Assembly (NCBI GenBank): GCA_009829735.1
Contig: CM020619.1
Span: 11,647,777-11,711,776, forward strand
Direction: 5' to 3'
Source of the DNA: Pyropia yezoensis
Lineage: Eukaryota > Rhodophyta > Bangiophyceae > Bangiales > Bangiaceae
DNA length: 64,000 bases
The notes beneath the pieces are model-generated. The model was not told the origin of the DNA, made no database searches, and saw only the letters and a program-made list of their open reading frames with translations. The translations under genes were made by a program, and so were the position numbers. Position 1 is the first letter of the stretch. Each line of letters starts with the position of its first letter. Below, in pieces: positions 32,365-44,400 of the stretch.

Positions 32365-32585
32365 CAGAATCTCCCACCCCAGCACCTGCCCACCGGGCCA
32401 CACGAAAATTCAAGACGATAAGTGCAGAAAACCCTCAAATCCAAGTTGGATTTACTACTAAGCTAACTATCCCAAACTTAGGGAATACGGACCCAAATGC
32501 AGGGGGAGGAACGGATCAGGCTAGTGGCCTGCCGCCCCTTGCATGGCACGTGTTGCCCCCGTACCTGGGGGTCAATACTGCCACA
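32357..32585 (-). repeat. E2 3' LTR, truncated to 229 bp
   Basis: Matches 41266-41494 with about three substitutions. The inner end TGCCACA (32579-32585) is intact; the outer ~240 bp are missing. Confidence 0.92.
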
Positions 32586-32600
32586 CTCCCCTCTCCTCAG
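32586..32600 (-). promoter_or_regulatory. E2 polypurine tract
   Basis: On the minus strand CTGAGGAGAGGGGAG directly precedes the 3' LTR, the normal primer site for plus-strand DNA synthesis. It fixes the element's orientation and places the opposite-strand gene inside the element. The fragment in the copia element has the same tract next to its LTR. Confidence 0.85.
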
Positions 32601-32923
32601 TTCCGACCGACCCGGTCGGCCCTCTGAGGGGATGCGTAAACGCACGTCTCGGCGTTTGGGGCGCGACTTGCTGTCCCCCCTTGAGTACGTAACGCGGATG
32701 TGGAGGCGGTCACGCTGACCGCCCCTCTCCTCAAGCTTGCCCACTCGGCAGCTTGCTCTCCCCGGCTCGCACTTCACCATCACCACCACCTCCGCTTCAC
32801 CTTCCACTGGGCCGCCCCACGCTGGGGAGGCCACCCGTCTACCCACGATCCGAGTCCCCCTCAACTCGAGGCGGGTCTCGTGCCGCTGTAGCCAGGGCGT
32901 CTCTCCCCAACTTGGGGAGAGCC
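32601..32923 (+). promoter_or_regulatory. Leader of the E2 antisense gene
   Basis: 323 bp between the polypurine tract and the antisense ATG, kept nearly unchanged in the second copy (51073-51396). It contains strong hairpins, for example GGCGGTCA-CGC-TGACCGCC near 32705. If the antisense gene has its own promoter it should be here or in the LTR; no TATA box is evident. Confidence 0.4.
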
Positions 32924-34798
32924 ATGGCGACCCCGGGAGTGGAGACGGACTCTCTTGACGAACGTATGGAGGACACCTCCTACGGTGCAGCTCCCGCAGG
33001 GACTTCCGGCGGGGCCTCTGCGATCGCTCCGGGGGATGGGACTCCCGCGTCACCCGGCTTTGGGTTGACGGCGGGATCTCTCCCGGAGGCGGGACAAGTT
33101 GTCCCGCGTGAGGCCTTGCGGCGGTGGTTTTACCCCGCTTGGCCTCTATATGAGGAGGGGTTGACTGTTCTTCGCTGTGGCTGACTTGGCGCAGCGATGG
33201 GTCGGGTATGGGACCGCCTACGGGAGAAGTATCCCCGTAGGGTCGGGTTCCCTGCCGGCTTCAGGACGGACCAGTTTGCCTTCCTGGACGACGAGGAGGT
33301 CGAGGACGTACAGCGTGCCAAGGCCATGGTGGACCGCGGGGGAACTATCCCAGGTCCCGGCGACTTGCCGACCTTTACTTGGGACGCGGTGGCAACTCGC
33401 CCCCCGTACCTTCACGAGGCCGATCCGCACACTCATCACTTTGATGTGCGGATGGAGAAGGACTTCCGGCGAGGTCCCTACTTGGTGACCTCGGCTCAAC
33501 TTGAGTTTCCTCAGCAGTCTGCTGCCAGTAAGGAGCAGTACTATCCGAAGAAGCCCGAGTGGTGGCCTCAAGTTGAGGTCCCCTACGGGTTCCCGGCGTT
33601 GCTGCCACGGTTGGGTGACCACTTCGGCTCCGTCATGTTGACGGCTGGCCCTGATCACCTGGTGAGGGCCATGTTGGCCACCCAGTGGCTCCTCGAGGTC
33701 ATGTCGACCTGGGTGTCTTGTGTTCAGCGGCGGGGGATGCTCTGGCATCTCCCCCTTCGGCTTATCCAAGGTTTGGAACAGCTCACCCCTCAGCTAGTTG
33801 CTGAGGGGTGCTCATCAGGACAACTCACTCTACTTGAGGAGGTGCTCCGCCTCCACAAGTTTATCGAGTGGGAGAGCATCGAGCACAAGTTGCGCCGCCC
33901 CACTCGTGGGCTCAAGGACGATGGCGCACTTCGCCAGTTCGTATGGGTCGCTCGTGAACTTCATGACGGCCGTGAGGTCCTACAAGAGGGGTTGGGCATC
34001 GGGGACTACCCGTATGCCCCGGGGGTGGATCGCCACACTGCGCCACCCCCGGACAAGGCCAGAGTTATAGCCGTGCCCTCACATGATGACCATATGACTC
34101 AACCCACTGCGGGGGCCCCAAGTCGGGGTCGCGGTTACACCCGGGTCCCGCCACCTCGGCGTGCCCCTCCGCTTCCTCCTGTCCCCAACCAGCTGCACGG
34201 GGACATCCCGACTAGCGTGGCCGTTGAGTCGTCCACCCCGGTGTCCCCCAACTTTGGGGCCACCCTCCTGACGGTATACCCCAAGTTGGTGTTACCGCCC
34301 ACGCCTCTAACCTCAGAGATGATGATCACCACGTTGGTGCGCACCATTTCCTGGTTGGCCGCGTGGACCGCAACCCTTCAAACTTCCGAGACTCCTCAAC
34401 TTGAGGAGCGCGTTCGTACTGCAGTGGCGACCGCGAGTTGCGAGTCGGTGGCGGAGTTTATGACGGCCGAGTTGGCTCGCATTGGGGCTATTATGCCCCA
34501 TCCAGCCCCACTTGGGCGTGGCAAACGTCGTGCGAGCCGGGCATACTCGCCTCCTCGCCGTCGTCGCCGACGCTCGCGGCGCTCTCCCTCCGTGTCGGAA
34601 GACGAGTTGTCTTACTCCGTCTCGGAGTCCTCGACTCCGTCAGAGTCGGAGTCGGTCCGGCGTCTGCGTCGCCAACTTGCGCGCAAGACTAAGCAGAAGA
34701 GCAGCCGCGGTCGTCGCCACTTGCGCGACCGTGAGGGGCGCGACGGGTACGACTTGGAGCCGCCGGCCCCTTCGACTGGTGGGGAGCGTTATCGCTGA
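32924..34798 (+). pseudogene. Antisense accessory gene of E2 (one TGA)
   Basis: 625 codons opposite to gag-pol, from ATG 32924 (start MATPGVETDS). An in-frame TGA at 33182-33184 interrupts it; the second copy has CGA at the same codon (51655-51657), so this is a C-to-T nonsense mutation and the ancestral frame was complete. The central region is well folded in appearance, with Trp/Leu-rich stretches (WLLEVMSTWVSC, GMLWHLPLRLI, HKFIEWESIEHKL). It is followed by a Pro-rich linker and a C-terminal basic, RS-like tail (RRRRRRSRRSPSVSED, then RQLARKTKQKSSRGRR), suggesting nuclear location or RNA binding. No signal peptide or membrane helix. I recognise no known family; it resembles only the E1 gene. 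Confidence 0.75.
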
Positions 34799-34978
34799 GG
34801 GTCTCGCCGCTCGCCTCCACGTGAGGGCGAGGGCCGTGGGGTTGGAGAGTCTAGCATGCATGCCTAGTTGGCAGCTGCCTTTGTTGTGAGAGTGTGAGGG
34901 TGAGGGCTGCAGTTAAAAGCCACTCTGCGTACCACTTCGACTTGAAGCACTCTCTTGGCACTGTTGCTCGGCCTTCCC
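34799..34978. promoter_or_regulatory. Convergent spacer of E2 with hairpins
   Basis: 180 bp between the antisense stop and pol's stop. It contains CTAGCATGCATGCCTAG-type and CCCTCA-CGT-TGAGGG (about 34976) self-complementary segments. It takes the same position as E1's hairpin cluster but has an unrelated sequence. Confidence 0.4.
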
Positions 34979-37900
34979 TCACGTTGAGGGAGGGCTGTTA
35001 GGGTCTATCTCATTCCGGGCACAGTAGGCCCGGACCTTCTCAGCGGGAAGGTCCTCCACATATTCCCACGTATCATCCTTGGCTTTGTAGCCGAACCAAC
35101 GCACCCTCAACATGAGGCGGTCAGTGTCCTCATCCCAGCCGTGGTCGATGAACTTATCGAACACGTACTCCTGCGGGCCCTGTTTGGCCGCAGGCCGTGA
35201 GGGGAGGCGCCACTCTTCCAACGCACGCGCCCAAGCTGGGTCGCCTGCAGGCGGTGGTGCAACTTTGACCACGTCCTGTCCGTTCACTGTGCGGACCCCA
35301 TCGTCACTTTCGATGGTGAAGCGCCGCCCATCAGTACGAAGGACCTGGTACGGCCCCTTCGTCTGGAATACCAACTTACCCCCAGTTGGGGTGTGTGAGT
35401 GGACCAATACCCAATCACCCTGCTCGGGGACATGCTTGGCGTTGCGCACCTTTTTGTCAAAGGTACGCTTGTAGCGCTTTTGTGCTTTGTCCATCTCAGC
35501 CCTGACTTTAGGGATGAGGTTTTCAAGCCTAGCAGCGAACTCCGCCTTACTCTCAGTAGGAGTAGGCGTCCTGCCACCATCCTCCCTAGTTGGGAGCGGC
35601 CGCCGCACGGCAGTAGACCGCACGCGACGGGGGGTCACAAAAGCGAGGGGTACTTCCCCGGTAGATGAGTGAACCTGCGAATTGTAGGCAGTGGTAAGAA
35701 TAGAAATGTATTGGTCCCACGTTTTCACGTGCTCACTCACATAGTGGCGCAGCTGCCTAACAATAGTTTTGTTGAAGCGCTCCACCTGCCCATTAGTTTG
35801 TGGGTGGTAGGGGGTGGCATAGTTTGCCCGCACCCCCAACATATCCAGCACTCCCTGAAACAGTACAGACGCAAATTGCGGTCCATTGTCCGATAGTGTA
35901 CTATCCGGAATGCCATACGCGGCAACCCAGTGATCTAGGAAGGCTGACACGACCGACATGGCCGTGATCTCTGCCAGTGGGATCGCTCGCGTAAGTTTCG
36001 TGAAGCGGTCACAGATAACCAGGAGATACTGGTTGCCCTCCTCGGTCACTGGCAGTGGCCCAAGGATGTCCATCGCCAACGCGGCAAAGGGCTCCTTGGC
36101 CGGGAACAATAGCATAGCCGTACTAGGCCGCCGTTCCATCAGACGGTTCTGTGCACAACTTGTGCAGGCAGCCACCCAACTGTAGATGTCCACCACCATG
36201 GACGGCCAGTAGTACCTGGTCCTCAGGGTCTGGTACAGTTTACTAGACCCCCAGGTGTCCACCTGTGGGAGCGTTATGCTCCCTCTCAAGGATACTATCC
36301 TTGAGGGATGCGGGGACGACAAGTTGTTCGGTCCCCTGGAATACCCCCCTCCTCATGAGGAGGCCATCGTCTCCCAGAAAGAACCGCGTCTCCGCCACCG
36401 TATCCAGTGTATCCCTCTGCGACTTGCAGAAGGGATCCTCAGCCTGGGCCTTCACCACCTCGTCCAGGGACAGGGGCAAGTACTTCTTGTTCCCTGGCGC
36501 CTCGGGGTTCAACGCCTGACCCGAGCGCGTGACTACCCCCACGATGGGGATGTCCTCATCGACTGGGTTAGTGTCCAGCCCCTCGGTAGGTACCCGACAG
36601 AGGCCGTCGGCCAAGGCATGTTGCCTGCCAGGTCGGTACTCAATATCAAAGTTGAAGGGTGCCAGTCGCACCCTCCACCGGTTGAGACGAGTGTTCGTAC
36701 AGTCCGTCTTGAAGATGAACTGCAACGCGCGGTGGTCACAGCGGATGAGGAACTTCTCACCCTCTAGGTAGTGACGAAGTGACGTCACCGCCGACACCAC
36801 TGCGAGTCCTTCCAACTCGGTGACTCCGTAGTTCTTCTCGGCCGAGTTCAGCCCCTTGCTGAAGTATCCCACCGGCAAGTACTCCTTGTCCGGCTGCTGC
36901 TGAAGCAACACACAACCAAGTTGGTCGTAGCTAGCGTCCACATCCAGGATGTAGTGGCCTCCCAACCTGGGAATAGCCAGGATAGGGGGCTTCAGCAGAA
37001 GGTCCCGAAGAGTCTCAAAGGATTCCTGCTCCACCCGACTTGGGGGAGGCAGGTTCTTCGGTAGCGTTGAGCTCACTAACTCATTCAACGGTTTCGCCAC
37101 CTTGGCGAAGCCCTTGGTGAAACGTCGGTACACGTTACACATCCCGAGGAAGCTCCTCATCTGGGTCTGGGTCCGGGGGTACTGAGCCTTACGGATGGCC
37201 CTCAAGTTTTTCTCGTTGACACTGAGACGCCCCGGACGGACAACATGTCTCAAGTATTCCACCTCTTGAGTGGAGAGGTGGCACTTACTCGTCTTCAGTG
37301 ACACACCGGCGTCAGCAAGTAGCTTGAACACCTGGCCAAGATGGCCAATGTGTTCCTCCGGACTTCGGGAGAACACAATGATATCGTCTTGGTACACGAG
37401 ACAGATCTGCCACCGTACTCCGGCCAGAATCATGTCCATAGCGCGCTGGAAAGTTGCCGGCGCGTTACACAGGCCAATCGGTAGACGCTTGCACTGGTAG
37501 GTACCACAGTGACAGGTAAAGGTAGTTTTATGCCTGTCCTCCGGGGCAATGGGAATTTGCCAGTACCCCGCCTTACAGTCCAGGGTAGAGACCACGTTCG
37601 CCTCCCCCAGGGAGTCCAGACAGTCGTCCATCCTAGGTAGGGGATAACCGTCCTTCACCGTGTTCTCGTTGAGCTTACGGTAGTCGATACAGAACCGGGG
37701 GGTCCCATCAACTTTGGGGACGATAACCACCGGACTCGCCCACTCGGCGTTACTGGCCTCGATCACATCGAGGGCCTCCATGCGAGAAACTTGCTCCTTA
37801 ACGACGGCCCTTGAACGGGGTCATCCCCTATACGGTTGTTGGCGTATAGGGGGTGCACCGGGCTTCAACTCGATCCGGTGTTGGGTGGCTCTCATGAGTC

Positions 37901-38963
37901 CGTATTGGCCATCCCACAACTTGAGATATTGGTCCAAGAGGCGTTCAACTTGAACCCTCAACCTGGGTGGGACACCCTCCATGTTCACATGGGGCCGAGG
38001 AGAGGCGGCCGACTTGGCTTGATGCTTCTCCTTTCCGGAGTTCGGGTCGCTACTTGCGCCCGCGTTGAGGTTGACCGCTACTACCGGTCCCTCGTGTTGG
38101 TCGATATAGCCGAACTTGGCTCCCGAATTGAAGTACTTGGGCGACGAGCTCAGGTTCATAACCTGGATCCTCCACGGGACTCCGGCTTTGGAGTCCATCG
38201 TGCCAAGGGCAACATGCACTTGGTGCTTGCGAGCAAGACGGGGGTGAGGGTGCACCAACCCGTTCCCCGTATAATCAGTTACAACGTCAACGTGCGCCAC
38301 CGAGTTGGGGGGCAACGTGACTTTGCGGGCTAAACGCAGGGTAGCAGTAAACCCTTCCCTCACAGAGCAAACAGGCTTCGACTGTGCGACTGTCACAGGA
38401 GCCACAGACTTTCCCTTACCAAGGATGGGGATGGTTTCCCCATTCATAAACTTGACCCGATACTCAGGGCCACAAATCAAAGGCACTTGTGTAACAACAT
38501 AAGGGGTACCCAGAAGCAGGGGTACCGATATATTCTCAACTACTCGATAGGTCACGTCGACCTCATGGGTCCCCAACCTAGTTGGTAAGGTCACGGCACC
38601 AACGATGGGAAGTACCCCACCATTGATATCGATCAGATGGTCAGCTTTAGACCTCCAGCGTTGGAGCTTCATCTCCTTTGGTAATAGCGACTTGCGTATC
38701 AAGGAGGCTCCTGACCCGGTATCAAGTACGATACGGGCACAACAGGCACGGCCGGGGGCAAGTTGCACCCGTCCAGCCACCTGGAAGTTCTCACCCGTCA
38801 GCACCGCGATGACCCGACGTGGGTTTACGTTCTTGGGGAGTCCCACCCGAGGTGGGCGGACTCCCTTAGGCCGCCGCAGTATCCGGCACGGTTGGTTCGT
38901 CCTCTTGACCCACTTGGCCGAGGCTGCCGTTGTGAGCTTCGGACGACCAGCTCCAACGGTCAT
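34979..38963 (-). pseudogene. E2 Pol, one stop and one frameshift
   Basis: The polyprotein starts at ATG 38963, which overlaps the gag stop as ATGA. Order: protease (VLDTGSGASLI), reverse transcriptase (FCIDYRKLN, STLDCKAGYW, catalytic box YQDD), RNase H (YILDVDASYD), integrase zinc site (ending CTSCAQN), core (AMDILGPL, LSDNGPQF, NGQVERFN) and a chromodomain-like tail (LRVRWFGYKAKDDTWEYVE). A TGA at 37821-37823 splits protease from reverse transcriptase; CGA is the likely ancestor. One extra base in a G run near 36247-36251 shifts the frame just before the integrase zinc domain. Both lesions are small, so E2 was functional recently. Confidence 0.92.
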
Positions 38964-40906
38964 TCGTTTCCCGCCGACTTGGCGTCCGAATCTGAGGACG
39001 AAGGGGAAGACGACGAGTCCGAGGACGACGTTTCCGCCCCCTCCGCCGAGGGTGTGGCGACCGCCACCACCGGTCGAGACCAACCCTCGCGGCGTGAACG
39101 TACTTCGTTCGTAGCCGACTTCTTACTCGCATTCCTAACAAGTTGTTGGATGCGCTTACTCAACTTGGGGCAATCATATGCCCAGTGTCCATCGGAGTTG
39201 CAGTTCCAACACCGATTGTCAGTTCCCGGAGGGGTCTTCCCAACTGGGGAAGACGAAGAGATACCCTGGGAAGTTCCCACGGCAGCTACCACCCTCTCCT
39301 TGCGGATTCGGCGTGCCTCTCTCAACTATCTGGCCTGGCGCGCCTCCTCCCGTTCCTTGGCCAACTCGGCTTGACGCTCCTGGCGTTGTTCCTCCCGCAA
39401 CTTGCGGTAGGCCTCGCCTCTGCGGTAGGCGAACCTAGCCAACTCGGCCAGGGTCGCCCAGGCAGTGTTATGCTCCCGGGTCTCCATCCGGACTGACCGA
39501 TTGAGTCCCTCCACAAACCGACTCTTCACCACAGCTTGTGGATAAAGAAACCCACAAAGATTGTTGAGCTTACGGACTCGCTCCGCAAAGGACAACTCGT
39601 CCTCCGCCTCTTCCTGATGGGCTTGCGTAAACTCCTCGACTTGAGAAGCCAACGCTGCTTCATCAACCATGGCTCTCAACAACCAGTTGACGAGCTCCAA
39701 ATAGGACGTCACCTCCCCAGCGCCTCCATTTGAGGAGCTGGGCATGACGGACATAAGTTCTGTCCGCAGGTCTCCCTTCGTAAACTCCTGTAGCATGTAA
39801 GAAGCCATGCCTTCACTTATGGCATTGTCGTCACAGGCTTTTGTGAAACGACGTAGGAACTCAAAGACACGGAGGGGGGGAGTTCCATCCCACTCCGCCT
39901 TGTGCCCAAAAGAGTGAAGTGCACTCTTCTTGGCACGGCCCATGGCTCGGGCCTGGTCAGGACCATACGCCACCGACTTGTTGTGGAGGGCGTAGGTCTC
40001 ACAATCAAAGATCCTCTGGTAGACCGGGTTGGCTACCTGGATCTTGGGCGGTACCTCACGTTGAGGGAACAGCCGCTGTGGCACTGGAGTAAATTCACCC
40101 TCAGTGCCTGTAGTCCGGCGCGGCGCGCTTGGTGTAGCCGCCGGCGTTGCCGGGGGAAGCTCCCCCATGAAGGGCGTACGCCCCACCGAGTATGGTGTGG
40201 CTCCCTCGTTGGGAGTCACAGGTGTCGTTCCCTGTTCGGGGCGACCCGAGATAGGCGTGAGGAGGGATTCCCCCTGCGCCTGCGGGCTCGAAAGCCCCGA
40301 TCCGGTCTGGACATTAAGGCCATCTGGCAAACTCGCCACAATCTGATTCAGAATAGTATTCGTCATCGTGACCACCAGGTCCGGCAAAGTCTGCTGCAAC
40401 ATTTCGGTCGCCTCCCGACGGACAGTTTCCGCGAGGAGTGGATTGACGACTCCAGTTGAGTCTCGGTCCGCCTCCGGGAGTCCACCTGAGGGGTAACCAC
40501 GTTCCTCAGGGGTCTCAACCGGGGGCATGGGCGCGAGCCCATCGCCGACCAACGGAGGTCCGCCGTCCTCCGAAAGCCTAGTTGGGGACGGCTTCAAGCC
40601 AAAGTTGGCTCCAACCCGAGTGGCACCCGCGGGGACAGTCCTCACCCCTTGGGACGTTCCCGTTGAGTGTACCACACGGTGGCCAGACTTCGGCCCACCC
40701 ACATCAGAAGTGTCACCCGAGTGAACTCCCGACTGAGACGGGGTGGCCTGTTGCCCGCCCGCACTTCCAGTCTTGCTGGCTTGAGGGACCTCTAGTCCCT
40801 CTGCGACCCCAGGTAAACCCACCTGTGTCTCACCAATATTCAAAGGCACTGAAGTACGTGCGTCACCCGTGTACTCCCCGGACGACGGGGGGTCCGAACT
40901 AGTCAT
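38960..40906 (-). pseudogene. E2 Gag, one TAG
   Basis: From ATG 40906 (MTSSDPPSS). A Ser/Thr/Gly/Pro-rich N-terminus is followed by a capsid-like helical part (about 40050-39450), an Arg/Glu-rich segment, a zinc knuckle CX2CX4HX4C (CWNCNSDGHWAYDC) and an acidic Ser-rich end closing with AGNE. An in-frame TAG at 39326-39328 would remove the zinc knuckle. The stop TGA (38960-38962) overlaps pol's ATG. Confidence 0.9.
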
Positions 40907-41006
40907 GTTGGCAGACGATCCGTATGCCACGGTCCAAGTCCACCGTTCCTCTGAGACAGAGGGCCCCCTACACCCGGGTGCACCCGGAGGTAAAGTTTAC
41001 CTCTGT

Positions 41007-41023
41007 CCCCTGCTGCTCCACCA
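41007..41023 (-). promoter_or_regulatory. E2 primer-binding site
   Basis: Minus strand TGGTGGAGCAGCAGGGG, two bases inside the 5' LTR, identical to E1's. Confidence 0.8.
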
Positions 41024-41025
41024 AG

Positions 41026-41494
41026 TGTGGCAAAAACCACTTACACACACGGCACCCAAGTTGGGGCGGTGTACAAGGGCTGCCTCCCGTGTCGGGGGAA
41101 CCGGAAGAAGTGCAAGTCGCACACACTCTGTCCCTGTTGTGGGGCAAACCCCCCACTGACAAACAAGAGGATGGTGTGTGGTCCAACAGTTTCTTGGTCG
41201 GGACGGGGACGCAGGGCCAAGCCCCGCTGTCCCTCCCCATATCCCCCCAGGGTCCCCTCAGAACCTCGCCACTCAGAATCTCCCACCCCAGCACCTGCCC
41301 ACCGGGCCACACGAAAATTCAAGACGATAAATGCAGAAAACCCTCAAATCCAAGTTGGATTTACTACTAAGCTAACTATCCCAAACTTAGGGAATACGGA
41401 CCCAAATGCAGGGGGAGGAACGGATCAGGCTAGTGGCCTGCCGCCACTTGCATGGCACGTGTTGCCCCCGTACCTGGGGGTCAATACTGCCACA
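41026..41494 (-). repeat. E2 5' LTR (469 bp)
   Basis: Plus strand begins TGTGGCA and ends TGCCACA, a perfect 7-bp inverted pair. A nearly complete copy is at 50590-51058 within the copia element. Confidence 0.92.
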
Positions 41495-44400
41495 CATTTA
41501 TTGAACGCGTCCCGGGCTTCCCGTGCCCGCATCCATACTAGATCCCCTGCCTTAGGCGGGGGAGCACGTGTGATATTGTCTTTACTCTGGGTCTGCTCTC
41601 CCGTAGGTGTTTCAATAAGAAGCCGCTGCCCGTCTGTGCGTAGCACCATATGCGGTCCCTTCGTCCTTGAAGACATTTTCGTCCGCCCCTTAGCAAAGAA
41701 TTTCACATAAACCCAATCTTCTGGAGACATAGTGTCTTTGTCTTGTTGAATACCAGCGTCATAAACACGTTTGTAGGCCTCTTGGGCCTTATCCAAAGTC
41801 TTCCTAATCCGGGGGATTAGGTGGCGCATTTCCTTCACATATTGAACCGCCGCCGTATCGGCATCAGGCTCTTCCGTGTCCACAGAGCGTACCTTAGGTA
41901 AGCGCTCAATATTCGACGCTTGCAAGCGCCGAGGGCTCACAAAAGCCATTGGGGCTACCCCAGTGCTCGAATGCACCTGCATATTATATGCAGTCGTCAG
42001 GAGGGACACATAGCGATCCCATTCCCGTAGGTGCTTGGACGAATACGTCCGTAGCTGCCGCATGATTGTCTTGTTGTACCGTTACACTTGACCGTTGGTC
42101 TGTGGGTGATATGGAGTCGTATAGTTTGTGGAGATCCCTAGGAGCCCCATGACTCCTTTGAAATAGACGGCCGCAAACTGAGGTCCGTTGTCCGTCAGAG
42201 TGGAATCCGGGATGCCATAGGCAGCCACCCAATAATCGATAAATGCAGAGGCTACCGCAAGGGCAGTCGTGCCCGATAGTGGGACCGCCCTCACCAGTTT
42301 GGTGAACCGGTCGCACATCACCAGGAGCATGGTGTGCCCATTCTCCGTCTTCGGAAGGGGACCCAGCAAATCCATGGCCACCGATTGGAATGGCTCATGG
42401 GCGGGGAAAAGCTTCATAGGAGACTTATGCCTCCTCTCCGATATGCGGTTCATGGTACATCCTGGGCAGTTATAGACATACCCGTATACATCCGCCACTA
42501 GGGCGGGCCACTAAAAATACTGGCGCATCGTCCTGTACATCTTCCGGGAACCCGGATGACCCGCCGTAGGCGCGTCATGATACATTTCCAGAACACGCTT
42601 CCTCAGTGTGTCCGGGATGACCCATTGGTTATTCCCCCCGAGTAGGGAGTGGCGACACAGTACACCATCGTCGTCTTCAAAGAAGAAGGCGTTCCGCTGC
42701 CAACGGGCATCCTTTGGGGGGATGAGAGGCCCCTCCATCCGGCGTTGTTTGCAAAAATCATCAGAGGCCTGGGCCTCAATGAGCTCTCGAAGCGTAATCT
42801 TCCCGAGGCCCTTAGGGCTTCGGTCTGTGAGGGCCTTTGCTGACCGGGTCACCGCCAATGCGGGTATATGGTCATCCAAAGGTGTCCTATCCAAGCCATC
42901 CGTAGAAAGGCGAGACAGGGCATCAGCCACTTTGTGGTCCTTCCCCGGTTTGTGCTTAATTTGGTACAAGAATTCCGCCAAGCGGAGCCTCCAGCCCGTA
43001 AAGCGTCGATTAGGGCTATTGCTTGTCATCACAGAAGTGAGGGCAGAATGGTCACAGCGCACCAGACATTCGGATCCTTCCAAGAAGGAACGCAGGTAGG
43101 TCACTGACCATACCACTCCGAGTGCCTCAATTTCTGTGGCACAATAGTTCCGTTCGGCCGGGGATAGACCCCGACTAAAATACCCGACGGGGAGATACTC
43201 CCCGTCCTCTTGTTGTTGCAGCAAGGCACAGCCCAGCTGCTCATAGCTGGCGTACACCTCCAAAATATAATGGGCTCCCTCCCGAGGGATGGCCAAATTG
43301 GGAGGCTTCAAGAGGCAGTCTCGAAGCTCCTCGAACGCCGCTTGAGTCTCCTCCGTCGGAGGAGGTAGTTCCTTGGCTAGGTGCGTACTAGTCAGCACGT
43401 TCAGCGGTCGAGCGATACGGGCAAAATTCGGGACAAACCTTCGGTATACCCCGCACATGCCCAAGAAGCTCTTCAGCTGCGTTTGTGTACCCGGATAATG
43501 CAACCCCTTCAGGGCTTTGGTATTCTTCTCATTCACGGCCACTCGCCCTGGGCGGATGACATGTCCCAAATATTCGACCTCCCTCTGAAAGAGGTGGCAC
43601 TTGGACGCCTTCAGCGACACGCCGTTCACCTTGAGGAGACTCAAAACTTGTTCCAGGTGGTGCAGGTGCTCCTCGTCAGAACGAGAAAAGACGATAACAT
43701 CGTCTAAATATACGAGGCATGTCTGCCACTTCACTCCAGCCAGGATAATATCCATAGCTCTCTGAAAAGTCGCTGGAGCGTTGCAGAGCTCAAAAGGCAA
43801 CCGCGTACATTGCTATATGCCCTTGTGGCCCGTAAAGGCCGTCAGGTGCTTATCCTCTTGTGCAATAGGAATTTACCAATATCCAGCGTTACAATCTAGG
43901 GTGCTAAACACCCTGGCCTCCCCTAGGGAGTCCAAGCATTCATCCATCCTTGGGATGGGATATGCGTCCTTCACCGTGACGAGGTTGAGCCGCCGGTAGT
44001 CAATGCAGAACCGGGGCGTACCGTCCGACTTCGGGACGACTACCACGGGACTAGCCCACTCGCCCTCGGCGGGTTCAACAACGTCGAGTTTTCGCATTCG
44101 TACCACCTGTTCCCCTTCCAACTGGCGATGCTTGTGCCCCGCCTTGTAGGGATGTTGCCTTACCGGGGTTGCCCCGGGTTTTAAGCGGATACGGTGCACG
44201 GTATTCTTGGTGAGCCCAAGAGTACCATCCCATAGGGATTTGTATTTCTCCACCAGCTCCAAGAGCTGGCCACGTAGGGCTTCAGGGACCTCTCCCAGGT
44301 CAACCTCAGAATGGGCGCCCTCCTCCTTCACCGCAGGACCTTCTCTCAGCTTCTGCATCTCTTCTTGAGAGACGCTCAGTATAGGTCCTTGATAGGATGA

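Larger units (their letters stand above)
32357..41494 (-). mobile_element. Ty3/gypsy (chromodomain) LTR retrotransposon E2
   Basis: On the minus strand: complete 5' LTR 41026-41494, primer-binding site, gag, pol, opposite-strand gene, polypurine tract and a 3' LTR shortened to its inner 229 bp. Over the shared 229 bp the two LTRs differ at about three positions, so the insertion is recent. It sits in E3 on the right. On the left it touches the piggyBac remnant, not E3, so a deletion removed the outer LTR part and the rest of E3. Confidence 0.92.
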
